Positions 14,689 through 29,700 are shown, counted from the first letter of the stretch. The stretch is 64,000 nucleotides of DNA from Gymnorhina tibicen (GCA_013399875.1 VXAZ01000447.1:643665-707664), one strand, 5' to 3'. A program made the numbers and translations. The notes: generated by a model not told the origin, from the letters alone.

Positions 14689-14759
14689 ATGGCCGCGTTC
14701 AAGTTGGATTTCCTCCCAGAGATGATGGTGGACCATTGCTCCTTGAATGCAAGCCCTGT
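14689..14759 (+). CDS. CELF1: CELF1 coding exon 1 (long amino terminus)
   Basis: Encodes residues 1-24, beginning [18 protein letters not shown], and ends with two bases of the split Val24 codon before a GTAAGT donor. This is the amino-terminal extension of the longer CELF1 isoform. Any 5' UTR part of the exon lies to the left, and its start cannot be fixed from sequence. The following intron (2024 bases) contains a T16 run at 15531-15546 and no recognised repeat. Confidence 0.93.
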
Positions 14760-17700
14760 GTAAGTATTTTCTCTTCATGTCTAAGTTATAACTAAAATGA
14801 TAGTTGGAATTGCTGTCTCAAGCCTCTGCTGTCTGATGGGGCAGAGGGGGACAGGAAGGAGAGATAAGAGAGCCTGCTGTTGGTTTTCTCGAAGAAATCC
14901 TAGTGGTCATGGAAAATTGATGTTAGTTTCTAGATGGGGGGAAAATGGCCTGATAATAGTGGCGATAAGGACTAAGGAGGAATAAAGGTGTTTGACGATA
15001 TTGTTTATAGTATGCTACAGGTGCTGATATTATAAAATAGATTATTTAAATCAGTTGTGGGGAGAAGATTTTCTGTTCTTCCCTATTAATGACTCCAGAC
15101 TAAACCTTTTAATTAGGAGTAAAATATTCCTTGAATACTGTTGAGGTCATGTTAAGAGTTGCCCAGTTAACAGGAGCCATGTTGTGCTCTTGAAGCTACC
15201 TTTGAAAGGCAGGGATGAAAATTATTATTGGAGAGGGTAAACAATTTCCAACTGTTCTTAACTGAAGTGAAAAGGGGTAGTTTACATCTTTGTAAAAGGT
15301 ATTGTTTCTCTTGGCTATTTGGAGAGGTGCTGACCCTTTCTGAGCAGAAAGGTGAAGAGGAGTGAAAGGATTTATGATGATTCCCTTCTATTCTAGTAAG
15401 AAGCTTTGTTGGTTTTGAGGTCTGTTCATACAGCTATAAAATTACAAGCTTTCCCTAGCATCAGTTTTTCCTTAGGCTCTGAACAGCAATGTATTGGTGG
15501 GAAAAATTACTAAATGTTACCAAGCTTCGATTTTTTTTTTTTTTTTAAATTCTGTTTGGGGGGAATATGCTTTCAGATGGACAGTGAGAGGAATACTGTT
15601 TACTGTCATGTGCAGTTAATAAGCCATTCAAACTATCTTCAAAGGAAAAAAAGCAGAGATGAAGAGAGCTGACTACTCTGGAAGAAGACCACCTGTATTC
15701 TTCAACAAAGAGTTTGGGGGTGGGGGGAATCATTGTATAGTTGCTGTTCCACTCCCCATGTCCTTTCTAGATTATGCGGGGATTGGTCAGCAATTTTAAC
15801 CAACTAATCACTATAGCTACAATAGGATGTCGTTACAGTCAGACTTCCGCAGGGATAGGTGCTCTGGTGTACCGGGCTGGGAGTACCGATAACAAGACCT
15901 GACATAGCACCTAACAAATAATGAGGAGTCAGTACAGAGAGCAGTGTAGGACTCTCAACTGGCTGGGTGGAGCATAACACAGCTTTTATTAATAAGGTGT
16001 AAACTGCTCATTTACAAGGCTAGACAGAATGCCTTAAAACCTGTTGAGGATTCCCATACTCAAAACTTCTGTGTTGTTGTAGTCTAAGAAGTGACTTTTT
16101 TTTCTGTGTTAGAATCCTGACATTATTGAACCTGATTCAGTCTGTGACTAACTGGGTTGTCCAATCCCAGCCTGTTCATGTACAATCTAAGCCTGGTTTT
16201 TCGCCAGTTATTGTTGAAAGCTCCCTAGTTTCACAAAGAAGTATTGCCTTGTAAACCTTTAAAGAAACTTATCATTGGATCAGTTGATTCTGTTTCTCTG
16301 GTTTAAGATGGATCTTCACCTTGGGAAATAATTACAATTAGTCTCATTTAAAACCTAATAATGCTCTCCTTTTCAGTGATTACTGATAACTTTGGTAATT
16401 TGTAGGTAGACTGAGTTTAGGTTCCTTTCGGTTCTGGTTTCTTTTTCTGTAAAATTTTATGTGGTTGAACTAGTGATATTTTTCAGTTACCTCAGCAGAT
16501 TTATATCCTGAATCCCAGATGTTGACTACATTATGGGAACAGAGTTTTAAACAGCTGTGTAGAATGTGTTCGGTTTCCAAGTACACAGCTTACCAATGAA
16601 TGTGAATGTACTCTGGTATGCATACTGGAAATGTGCAAGAGTTTCTCTTTATATATATATTCTCATCATACACATTTATATGTGTGTAGAAAATTAATTT
16701 TTTCTTTAATTTTGCTGTAAGCATGCTTTTTTCTAGAATCTGTAGGAAGATAAAAACCAGAAATTCCTTCTTGTTTTTCATAGCTCAAAGAAAATGAATG
16801 GCACACTGGATCACCCAGACCAACCTGATCTAGATGCTATCAAAATGTTTGTGGGTCAAGTCCCACGGAGCTGGTGTGAGAAGGATCTAAGAGAACTTTT
16901 TGAACAGTATGGTGCTGTCTATGAAATCAATGTCTTGCGAGACAGGAGCCAAAACCCTCCTCAAAGCAAAGGTGAGAACTTCTGTACTTCTCTTGAGAGA
17001 CTTGGGGTTTGAGCCACTTTCACATAGTTGCAGTCTTAGCTGTGTGCTTATTCAAACAGCCCTGTAGGAGCTTAGTGTGACCAGGTGTGCATGCAAGCTG
17101 GAACTATAAAGTCTTTAAGTGTATTTGTCTAATTGTACTTGAAATGTGATCCAGTCATTAGCTGAGCTGAGAAAAATCGTAATTTCTTTTTTTAGAGCTC
17201 AGCAGTGATGGAAATGCTTGAGGAGTATGGATTATAATTGCAAAGCAGAACATCCAGTTAATACTGTGTTGCTCCAGAGCACCAGTGTGATGCTGTGATA
17301 TGATCAAAATGTTGCTGGATGGGACACGGTTTTAGATAAAACATGAAATTGAGGTCTTAGTTGTTTGTGTAAATCGAATACTTGTAAACATGAAATTCTT
17401 ACTAAATTTTGTGCCTGGATTTGCAGTTCTGTTACATGCAATATTTCCTGTGAAGCTAGGTAGGGTTTTGGTACTAGGAAATAATTGAGTTTGAAAATGA
17501 AGTAGCCAACAGATGTATCTAAGTGTTCGTTTTAATGGTGTAGTAGTGATGTTGGGTCAGTTCTGAACATGTTCTATTTTATTACACTTGGAAATCTTTT
17601 TTAAACTGTCACTATCAGTAGCACCTACCTGTTTCAGTGCCTAACCTCTTCTACTTCTACATTTTGCATTGGAAGGATGGAAGTGGGGCTAGTGCTTCCT

Positions 17701-20700
17701 GTACAGCACTCCAAGATTGAGTGTTCTTTTCTGGCGAGCGTTTTGTTTCAATTGCAGGGTGCTGTTTTGTTACATTTTATACCCGTAAAGCTGCACTAGA
17801 AGCACAGAATGCTCTTCACAACATGAAGATCCTCCCAGGGGTAAGAGCAGAGCCTTGCTTTCTTCACAACTCTGTTTCATTTCTCTGAGCTCCAGCACCA
17901 CTGAAGTACAAACATGTTATGTTGCCCTAAAATAATGTTGTAAAAAAACTATTCAAAAGATCAGTGTTACAAGGTCTGTATAATAACAGATCTTACGGGA
18001 ATTTTGGAGTATTCAAAAGAATAATATGATAGTGAAGTGGGTGGGCCTGGCTTTTATAATACTCTGAGGAGGAATGATGGCATATAATTAGGAAAGCCTT
18101 TTTTCTTGCAATTTTTGTAGTGTTACATATGCACCTCTCTAGAGGCAATTTAGGCTACAATTTCTTTCGCAATTCATATGGGATGTATTTCATATAGCAC
18201 GAAGTGAATGTATCTGGGATTAAATAATCTTTTTACATTTTAGATGCACCATCCTATCCAGATGAAACCAGCTGACAGTGAAAAGAGTAATGGTAAGCTT
18301 TACTAAAGTCCCAGTTTGGTGCCATCATTTGTGCTAGTCAGGAAGCTTGAGGATTTCCTTTTTGCTTAACAGCTTCTGATGAAGTCTTGAATTGGAGGCC
18401 TTATTTTTTAAAGAAAAAAGTGAAAAGAGAAAGGTATGTTTTCAATATAGTAGGTAGTGTGAGCGATGTCTCTAAAATTCCATGACTCAGAGTATCTCCC
18501 CCGCTGCTGCTTGTGGTAGAACCATGTTGTCAGTTAGGGAAACATCCAGTGAGTTCTTCTTTGTACCTTCTTTGTAAGGTGGTTTAAGTCTTTGTTGGGG
18601 ACATGGACAGTGGGATTGAGTGCATCCTCAGCAAGCTTATGGGTGATGTCAAGCTGAGTGCTGTGGTTGATACCCTAGAAGGAAAGGAAGCCATTCACAG
18701 GAGCCTTAACGGGCTGGCGAGGTGGGCCTGTGCCGACCTTACGAAGTTCAGCAAGGCCAAGTGCAATGTCCTGCAAACATGGATACAGGCTGGGTGATGA
18801 ATGGATTGAGAGCAGCCCTGAGAAGGACTCGGGGATATTGGTGGCTGAAAAACTGAATATAAACAGGCAGTGTGCACTTGCAGCCCAGAAAGCTAGTCAT
18901 ATCCTGGGCTGCATCTGGGAGGGGCAACAGGTTGAGGAGGTGATTCTCCCTCTCTGCTGTCATGAGACCCCACCTGTTGTACTGCATCCAGCTCTGGGGC
19001 CTTCAGCATAAGACATGGACCTGCTCAAGCACATTCAGGGAAGGGCCATCAAGACAATCAGAGGGATGGAGCACCTTCGCTATGAGAACAAGCTGAGAGA
19101 GTTGGGGTTGTTCCACCTGGAGAAGAGAAGGCTCCAGAGACCTTCCAGCAGCCTTCAAGAGGGGGCCTACAAGAAGGATGTGGAGGGATTGTTTATCTGG
19201 GAGTCTAGTGATAGCACAAGGGTTAACAGTATTAAATTGAAAGAGATTTAGATTAGATTTTATGAAGAAATTCTTTACTGTGAGGATGGTGAGACACTGG
19301 AACAGGTTACCTGTGGATGGAGGATGTGGATGAGGAACTGTGGATGCCCCATCCTTGGAAGTGTTCAAGACCTGTCTGATGGGGCTTTGAGCAGCCTGGT
19401 CTAGTCAAAGGAACTAGGTGATCTTTAAAGTCCTTTCCAAACCAAACTCTTCTATGACTCTATGGAATCTAGAAATGCCTTTTCAAGTGTTTGTCCAATG
19501 TGAAGCAAGGCCTGTTGCAGCTAGAGTGGGAGTCAAAAATACTTCTTGTAGTGTACAAGAGAGGTTGAGAATTAACAGCAGTTCAGTAGAGAAGAAAAAC
19601 AGAATATTTCTGCACATTGTCTGTTTCAGATGGATTAAGAATTTATCATCTACCACTGGGTAAATGATCATTTATCCATGCATTTCCTTGTGAGTTTATA
19701 TACATACATACATGCATGTATCTGTATTGCTGCAACATAAGCAAAGAAAGCGTTTAGCATCCTTTAGTTTCAGCCTTTTAGGCTTGGCCAAATTTTATTT
19801 CCTTCATTTGCAGTAGTTCGTGTTGCATCATGGAGAAGACAGTCCTGGTTTGAGAAAGCTTGCCTCTTAATGTAATTGAAAACAGAAGATGGAATAAATG
19901 GGTGACATATAGTAGGAGTAATTCCATCTGCAGATTCCTCCGTGGGTATACAGGACATGTTCCTGTGTAAATATATCTAGAAAGGAGTAATTCTTTTGAA
20001 GTATTGTTGGGAGGAGAACAGGAGAATAGGTTCTCTAAACTAAAACTGATCCTGCATTACATACAAACACACATACAAATATCCTGGGAAATAATGGAGC
20101 AAGAAAGAAGTGTTTAATGGAATTTTAGGATGGTAATTCTGAGGCTGTTATTTAACTCTGAGTGTTAAAAAAAGTGAAGGTGACAACAATAATAAGAAAG
20201 CATTAGTTATGAAAGTATTTGAACTTAGCATTAAGAAAAAGGATTCTGGATCTCTTGAACTAAAATGGACTGCTAAAAGGATTTGAAAGCAGCTTTCTGC
20301 TCTAAGTCCAGAAAGTGAATTGGGTACAATATGAAGATTTAAATTAAGATTTAAAGTCGTGTCTGCTGGAATAGTTTGGAGTTTTCCTTTCCAGCACTGT
20401 AGAACTCAACAAATAAGTTGATTTCTCCTCACCATAGCACTGAACAGGAGAAGACTTTATTAAAGCTTCAAAATGTGCTAGAGCCTTCATCATACTGTAT
20501 TTTATATTGTGATGAATGTTGTATATCTAAATGGTTTTATATTTTCAAGTGGTATTCTGAATAATTTGCTTCATCTTTTAAAAGTGTTTCAGAGATGATT
20601 AGCATCCTTAAATAAGTAAATCAAGAGTATAAAATTCTGCTCTGAATTCAAATTTACCCCCCTCCCTCAAGTGACCTGACATTAGTAACTAACTGAAAAA

Positions 20701-23700
20701 TTAAGAGAAAAGTCTTTCTGAACCATTTATTTTAAAACAGTCTGCACACTGAAAGGTATTCTTCAACTCTAATATATCTAGTAGCCATCAGTATATAGAG
20801 CCAAGAAACAGTACCATGTAGTCCATGGTTTGATTTGAGGTGTTATTTTTGTGCTTTTGGTGCAGATCAGAATGGGCGTATCACTAACAGAAGTAAAAGT
20901 GGTCGTTTTAGCAACTGCTGTTGCTTTCACTGTTGAGAGAGGAGTATGAGGAAATGGGCATATCTAAATTTAGGTGATTGGCATGAGGCTAGAAAGAAGC
21001 TTTCTGCAGTTCACTTGCTTGTTTATATGCAGTTAGGTATATGTTGGTAGTCTAAAGATAGAATAGGCAGAGGAAAGATGATCAAAGTAGTCCAATAAAC
21101 CACATTCAAGCCTTCTCTTACCTGGAACTGAAGAGATACTGGGAAGTGCTGAATCTGACATATTTTTTTCCTTTTTTTTTTTTACATTCCTCTTGTTCAC
21201 AGTCTTCATAAGCTAAAAGTAGTCAACAAGTTAGAAACATCAAATCATAAAACAGGCATCCATGAGGTTCATTAAAGTACCTTATATGCATCCTTTTAAA
21301 TTGAAGACACAGTCCATTACTGGGAATCTGGTTTTGATAAGCCCATATCCTAAATACAAGGGAAATAACTGCAGTTAATGGAGAAGACTTGACAAAATAA
21401 GATCTAGTAAGCACATATTTGCTGGTAATACTCTTTTATGTTTTGATTCCTTAGCAGTAGAAGATAGGAAGTTGTTTATTGGAATGATATCCAAGAAGTG
21501 CAATGAAAATGATATTCGAGTGATGTTCTCCCCCTTTGGGCAGATTGAAGAATGCAGGATATTACGGGGCCCGGATGGCCTGAGCCGAGGTAAGCAAAGC
21601 AAGAAGCTTTTTTTGACAGTTTGAGGATGATGGAGGCTGCCTTTTGCAACTCAGCCTGGCATTTGAGCTTTTTTGGTGATTCCCACCTACACCCCTCCCT
21701 TCCCAGTAAGCATTTCCTTTCCTGTATTCACCCCAATAATTGTGGAGATAGTGAACAACTTGATTCCTTTTTGTTCTTTCCCCAGGTTGTGCATTTGTGA
21801 CTTTTACAACAAGAGCCATGGCACAAACAGCAATCAAAGCAATGCACCAAGCACAAACCATGGAGGTAAAACAAGTTAGTGGGTGTCAGGAGCAGATGTA
21901 ATTTGTCAGGCAGTCACTATGGAGTTTAAGGGACTAGAGAGCAGAGAGAAGGATAAGTGCAGTTGTGTGCTTCTTCACAAATACTACTCCTGGACCTTTG
22001 TGTTTATTCTGCTCTATTTTTAGAGTTTGAGATGAAAACTTTACCTGCAGAGAAAATAAAAAATACAAAAGAGAATTAAAAGCAAACAAGATTTTGAGCC
22101 TTTGATGAAATGTACTGTTTGAATATATATGTCTGTATGTATGCACAGAGGAGGAGGGAAATGCTTCCAATGACTGGGTCTTAATGCAGTATTTTTGTGA
22201 CTGCTGGGGATAGCAAGTATGTAATTGTTTGAATTGCTGTTTGCAGGGTTGCTCTTCTCCCATTGTTGTAAAATTTGCAGACACGCAGAAGGACAAAGAG
22301 CAGAAACGAATTGCTCAGCAACTTCAGCAACAAATGCAACAGATCAGTGCTGCCTCAATATGGGGAAACCTGGCTGGTCTCAACACACTTGGACCCCAGT
22401 ACTTAGCAGTGAGTTTCTCATTTGGCTTCTTTTCATCTCTTCAGGGATTGCAGTGTCTGTCTTGCAGTCTTTAATATATTCATTTTTAGAAGGCTCCTGG
22501 TAGATAGGAGCTGGGTTCTTAATCCCTGTTTTGTGGATGAGAAGGCTGAAATTGTGTTATGTGCTCTCATCTAGTCAGGATACATGTAAGGGAGGATTTC
22601 AGCCCCAGTCACAGTAACCTTAATTACTGAAACCTTGGGTTTTTCTCTTGCATTCTGTAGAATGTGCTTTTTCTTTATATACTACTGCCTCAATGTTTAC
22701 TATATAAATGCCCTTTTCATGTCTATCTTATGACATAGTTCTTGTATTCCTTTATCATTTTCCTTTATTTCTGTCATCCTCTTCCAGTGAAACCTGGAAC
22801 AGTACTTGGTACTGTCCAAATAGAAAAGATGATCAGATTGGAAGCAGAGCAAATAAACCCAAGCAACAAAAACCAACCAACCAAATAAAAACAAACCCTA
22901 CAGAAAATAGAGAGAAACTACTCTCTTTAGCAAAAATGATGTAACAGAAGGTAGACAGCAGTTTCATTTTGGTTGATTTTGCTGGGTCCCTAAAGGATGA
23001 ACTTTTCAAAAACTGATGTGCTCTGACTTACGTGGGTTGCCAGAGTAGCTCTGAGAACTGTATTCATGCAAAGTAAAATCTGAGGAACAGAAAAGGAATA
23101 TTTCATCTTATTCTTGGTATGGTGTATAGTTGAAATGAGGCAATTCTCCTACTACTTTTTTAGTTTGGGTAGATTGGAATTTTTTTTATAATAACAACTA
23201 GTTAATGGAGAAAGGAATTGGAAATCTCTAGCTTCTGAACTGAAGCTTGAAATGTCTCTCACATCTACTGTGCATAAGGAAAGTAGAGGAGGTTCCCTCT
23301 CATGGTGGCTCTTTGGTTTTGATATGGCACTGCCATTTATCCCATGCTGGCAGTGTCAGCTGTAAAGTCTATTTTGAGGCAGCATATCCTTAGGGGTGGC
23401 AGTCCTGCCTTAGGTGCCTTGAATAGGAATTCTCTCTCACTACTGATTCTACTGGTTTTGTCTTGGTGTATTGGCTATAATTTTCCTTCAGCATTGATGC
23501 TGTTGAGTGAGGAAAGCATTGTGCTGTTGCTTTGGCTGCAATGTGATGCATGGGCTACGTGGAGCTTCACTGTGGTGGTGCTCTGGCTGTATTGTTCAGG
23601 AAATTCTCTTTACATTTTGCTATGATGTGGTGCATGGCTGCAGGAATTCATTTGTGACGGCGCTCTGGCTGTGGTGTGATGCAGTTTCTCCCAGAAGCAG

Positions 23701-26700
23701 AGCCAGCCCTCACTCTCACTCTTGTTTTGTTTTTTGGTGTAATGTCTAGCTTTATTTGCAGCTCCTTCAGCAGACAGCAGCTGCTTCATCTGGGAACCTG
23801 AACACACTGAGCAGCCTCCACCCAATGGGAGGTGAGTTTTTTTCCACCAGAAGACAAATTCAGTGCCAAACGAAAGAGAACAAGGATAGAGAAAGTACCC
23901 AAAAGGCTGTAGGCATTTTAATCTCATTTGAAATAAGTAGTCCTGAGTTTACCAACTCCTTTGAAATGACAGGAATTCTCTGCTACAAGTGTGGATGTTC
24001 CTTCTTAATCTTAGTTAACTATTGTCCCCAAGGTAAGTGGTGGTATCTACCCAACTCTGGCATTAAAAATTATCTTTCCTTATGGATAGCAAAAAGAATG
24101 CTCTCTGTGTTTGTTTTCATCCAAACAGGTGCATACATGAAGAACTGTTTTGAAATAGGCACTGATGCACATGTATTCAGTGATACCAGATTTTTAGTTT
24201 TCCCATTTCCAGTGTATTAAAGAACAAAGCATGGAATTTGGAAATACACTGTTGTTAGAAATGTGAGCTAGTCCTTCATTCAGATTCTTTCATTCATTCA
24301 CTTGAATTACAGTTAATTATGCCGTTGCTGTTAGAGAAATATCAGCTTCATAGATATGAGCCAAATTCCTTGCTGTGGACTGGTAGTCAGAATATTCACT
24401 GAGTATAGCAGTCCTGGGGCTGTAAATTGGTTGTCCCTTTTGTCTTCACAGAGTTGAGAATAATAAAACACATGTTAGCAACTCCATTCACCACATTATC
24501 TAAATTCTTCTGCTGGCAGAAAAATCTAAACTTTTGATTTTAATACAGAACACTTCTAACTTTTCAAATTGCCTCCTGGAGTTTTGTGGTGGTTGCCAAT
24601 ATGATATGCCCTGTCTGTGCAGAAGTTCATCCAAAAGTGTCTTTGTAGATCTGACTTGTGTTGGCTGGTGCACCTGTCAGTAACAAATACAAGTATTTGC
24701 AAAGTGTTATATTTTCATTTGTAAGAATTTTGATTTATACTGGAAGTTGATTCTAAATTTAGCTTCCTACTTTGACTTCTTTCATGTTAGATCTCTTCAG
24801 AGCTCTTAGATCTAAGACTCTTGCAAAAAGCAATTTTTTTTAAAAAACAGTTTCACTAATATCCTGTGTGGTTGTGATCTATTTTGTTATGCACATGATG
24901 CTTCCTTTTCTACCCTCTTGTGTCTGCTTAAAAACATGTAATAAAGAAGGTACAGCAATAAGGACTGGGGCAGAGGGAAGGGGGTAACTAGCTGAGATTG
25001 AAGAGTTTCCAGGGTAATTCTGTCTTCACTATTAAAAAAAAAACAAAACAAACGAATTTAAAAATTGAGAAACCAGACATATAAATAGTTTGCTGCATGG
25101 TTATTCCAAATCTCTGATTCTCTACAGAAAAAGTTGTAGTTTTAAGGTCTTGATAATATCTCAGCTGATCTCCTTTCTTGAAATTCATAGAAAGAAAAAT
25201 TAAGTAGGTAATTAGATCCCAAACTATATCAGACTTTGTAGACAAAATTTAATCTCAATGCTGTTTGAAAGCAGATGGGAAAACAGTGTGATGACAAGAA
25301 GGACAGGTGCAGTGTGCACATGACAAACTGCTTCAGTAAGGAACAAGCTGCTCTGTTCTTCATTAGCTCCAGCACTTGCACTTTTAACCCTCTGTAGCAC
25401 AATAAAAGCAAAATAGAAAACCTTTTGATTTTAACTTCATGCTTTTATGTTACAATGGAATCTTGTGTATCTAAATAAAGGCAGAATCCACTTGTTTTGG
25501 GAACTAAATTTGCCTAGGGAAACAGACCCTGCCAGAAAGAGAAAACTATTAAAAAAGTTAAAAAACGCAAACAAACTGTACTAAAGGTATTAGAATTATT
25601 TTAGAAAATGATTAGTTTATACTGTGTTGTCACATTCTTACGTTGTCTGTTTACACGCTTAAATTACAAAACTGAGGTTTTAATTATTTGAGATGTGTGC
25701 TTTGCTCCCAAGGTCTTACTAAGTATCCAAAAGATGAGATACCACCTCTGCTTAGGATGTTCTGATGTTGTTAAATTAAAGGTGATTAATTTAGTTTTGT
25801 TTTTAATTATGTTGGGAATAAATATTAGAGATTGTCTGAAGTCAGATGAAGAGAAGAGGAATTGTTAAAGTAATCAAAGGTAGAGACAAAAAAATTGAAA
25901 GTAAGGGAAAAGTGAAGGGAGGCAGAATTAGAAGAATGGGGCTAGTCTACCAAGGGATGGCTAAAATACAGAATACAGGAGAAGATCCATTTTAATGATA
26001 ATCCTATGGCAGGAAGAGAGGGCAAAATAGAGTCAGTACTGACCAAATGGTTTCATTCAAAAATGATGGTTCAAGATGAAGGTGAGTCAGATGAATAAAT
26101 TGACCAGTGCAATTCATAAACACAGGGGTCCCTTCCTCCGCCTGCAGTATTCCTTGCTCCCTACACACAGCATGCCTGAGATTTCCTGTTTTCCTTGCCA
26201 GTGTTTGACCAGCCTACACATACATAGCTGATCTGTGGTCAGGAGTTGCCACTTAACAATTGTCCCACAATTGACTGCTGCTTCTTGGCTGCCAGGGGGA
26301 GCAAACAAAACATGCTGATGCTCAGCTGATGGTGGTTTAAAGCCATTACTTTGTGGTTACTGTGGTGTGAGGCCTTCGTGAAAGAATTTGCAGTTACTGC
26401 TGTCCCCATACAAAGAGCGTGGAGGGACACGAGTGAAAGAAGTTATTGGCATGGTGTCTAGACAGGTTCTCTAGCTTGCACGTGAGTTCTCAGACCCTGA
26501 CTTCACTCTTACGCTTTTGTTGACTGGAGAGAACACTGCTTGAAAATTCCTGTACTTTGGAGTCTCCATCTGGGGTAATGACTACCTGGCCTCTTCCCGA
26601 ATCACATCTATCTGGGCAAAGAAGAACATTTTAATTATAGCGAGGAATTGCGATGTAGAAAAGACCAGTAATTAGTATGAAGCCTATTGCTTTTAAGCTC

Positions 26701-29700
26701 CTTCCTGTTCCTCCCTTGTGATGAGGTTGCTGGATCTGTTACACTTGCGTGATGGTGGCTCTGTCAGGAGAAACTCCGCATTGTTCCCTGTGTTGCAGGA
26801 CTGAACGCGATGCAGTTGCAGAACCTGGCTGCGCTGGCAGCTGCGGCCAGTGCAGCTCAGAACACACCGAGTGGCACCGCTGCACTCACCTCCTCCAGCA
26901 GCCCCCTAAGTGTGCTCACCAGCTCAGGTAAGAGACTGCCCGTGCTGTAGCCTGACATGCATTGCCTTGGAAGTCCTTTCAGGACAGATGTCACCTGTTT
27001 TGTCTATCCCTTTTTGTCACTTTCATGTTGATCCTTATTAGATAAACAGTTTACTAGTAGATTCACCAGCCTCTGTTTAGGGTAGATATCTTTGCCACCA
27101 GCAAAGGCTTTTTTACCTGCTGTGTCTCTTCCTCCAAATGGTCAGATTAATTTAGATTGAGGTCATCACAAAGCAGAAAGGTAGGTGACCTCCTTCCAGT
27201 CATGTTATTACAATCCGATCACATATTTGGTTTATCTGTGATTTTAGGCAGGCACTGTAGTAAATACACCCTGTTCCTCTCAATATGGAGACAGAAAATG
27301 CCTTTAGCATGAGGTAATGCATTCTGTGCACTAGAACAGTACAGTTTATATTCCATTAATGAAGATAAGGATATTATAACTTCCTCATAAAGGCAGAATA
27401 AACAGACACCTAGCACTTTTACTGGAAAGTAGTTGTCTAGAACTTAGTGTATGAGTTGCACATAAAAAGCAGTATCTTCCTTTTGTGTGGCTTTTTTGTG
27501 TTTTGTTTGTTTTGGGTTGGGTTTTTTAACTTTAGGTTATGTACATTAACCAGAGATAGTAGAATGTCCAAGTAGTGTTCTTTTGCTGCCTTATTGTTAA
27601 ATGTGATCCTTAAATACAACAGGCAAAAAACTAAATTCATTTGTGCTTGCAGCAGACATGCTAAGTTTTTATCACAAATGAGGATCAGTATTCTACTCAG
27701 TTATTTCTGTCCTATTTTGAGTTATTGCTAAATCCTGGCATGAGAATGGAGACCCTGTATTTTCAGGGTGTCAGTTTTCCAGCATCTCTGGCTTCTGTCC
27801 TACAGAGCTGACATCCTCACCTGTGACTGTGAGAGACCAAAGAGGGTTGGAGGGAGGAGGTTTTAAATTTCCACAGGTAGATTTTGAATTGCGTAGGAGG
27901 ACCAAGGAGCCGGGCTAAGAGATTATAAAGAGATTACAAGGAAAAGCTGTTTAGAAAACCTTATGTCACATGATTGGGAGTTAAACCATGGGTGCTTTGC
28001 ACAGTTTTCTACTTAAAGAAATTCCCAAGGAAGAATTTAGTTCAAAGAGTGTTCTGTTGCTGGACATCTTTTACATAAAAGCTTTGTGGTCTGCAATCCT
28101 TAAAAGATTGACATTTTTAAATTTATCTTGACCCCCAGCTATGTATCCTATGCTATATTTAAAAAACAAATGAAAACAAACAAAAAACAATGAAGAGTTC
28201 AAACTACAGAAGGGCTGCATTTATAACCCACTAATGTTTCTTCATCATAAAGGAAGCATGAAGGTGAATATGTCTGAGAGTTTCTCCTTTATTTCCTCAT
28301 GCTTTGTCAGGTTACAATTTGCTGTGATTGGCATTTAGAACTAAGATTTCCCAGTTGGCTGTCACATCTAATGACTGCAGCAAGTTAGTTCTCTGTTTGG
28401 TTGAGGTGGAGAAAGGGGCTGGCAGGTTGTGAAGTTCAAATGTCAGATGTGCCAGAAAAAGCAGAGACAGCTCCTTATCAGAAGTGTGCAGTGAAAGGAC
28501 AAGGGCAATGGACACAAGTTGCAGCCAAGAAAATTCTGATTAGATAGAAGAATAAAATTAATGGCAAGAGTGATCAAGCTCAGGAACAAAGTGCCAGAGG
28601 GGCTATGGAATCTCCATCATTTCAGAGACTGAGAATGCAATCAGAAAGGATCCTTTCAAATTCAGAGGTTAGACCAGCTCTGAGCAGACTGTTAGACAGG
28701 ATGATCCACAGAGGTCCCTTTCAAATGAAGTTATGCTACTGTTGAGTGATTCTTTGGAATTGTTTTCCCCCTGTGAATTTTGGCTGTTCCACAGAACTAT
28801 GCAGGTTCCTTTTTCCTTGATGAGGACATATTTGAGGCCTCTGTTCCATTTTTTATCATGCTGGTGGAGAGGCTAGGGGGTGGGGAGCAGCCCATTTTCC
28901 AGTACTTCCTGTGCTGAATCCAAATAAGCTTCTGATGGTCAGTAATATCAATAAATGACTGTGTGTCAACAATTCACTTATCATGATGGATCATTTGTAT
29001 TAACAGCCTATACAGGTGTATCAGTTCACTCTTCATAGGCTTGTAACATGAAGCAGGCACTACTGTATTGCTCTTTAAACCTAATTTCAAGTATAATTTT
29101 AAAGAGGAAAGATTAGCTTTGTTCAAAAGAAATAAAAAGTTTTGGAGGGCATGTGGTCTATAAGTAGTCACTGACATCAAACTCTGAAACAGTTCTAGTG
29201 CTTTTCCTTAGAGGTATAAATATGCTTCACTTTTTAAATGAAAATTGTTCATTTAAAAACAAATGTTTTTAAATGTTCAAATTGGGACGAGAGGAAGCCT
29301 CAGTGTGTACAGACACATTCAATCCCATGATAATTGCCTGATACAGCTTTTTAACTCTTTAGTCTTTAAACAAACTTGAAAATCTGTTTGGATTAATATT
29401 CATAGGTGCATTCACTCTGTATGTATTCACATAGAAGGCTGTTGGACTCCACACAGAAAACATCTATCCCTCCTGAGCCACACCTAGACCTTGAAGAAAC
29501 TCTGTATATAGCAGTTCAGTACCACGTGTTAGTAGGTGCTTGCCTTGTCTGAGGGACATATGGTAACATCTACTGTGATAACCTCTTAAACCTAACTGCA
29601 GATGAGATGACTTACTCCTTGACTTCTCTCCATCTGTCATCCAAATGTTCACCTGATGCTTATTTGGACATCTCTCCTCAAATTGCATAATTGGTGGAAA

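Noticed and set aside
15771..16030. Possible LTR remnant in CELF1 intron 1
   Set aside because: Composition differs from the flanks and there is a TTTATT/AATAAG stretch, but I could not find paired ends, a primer site or coding parts.
23756..24220. 154-codon plus-strand frame
   Set aside because: It shadows CELF1 exon 8 in another frame and then runs into intron.
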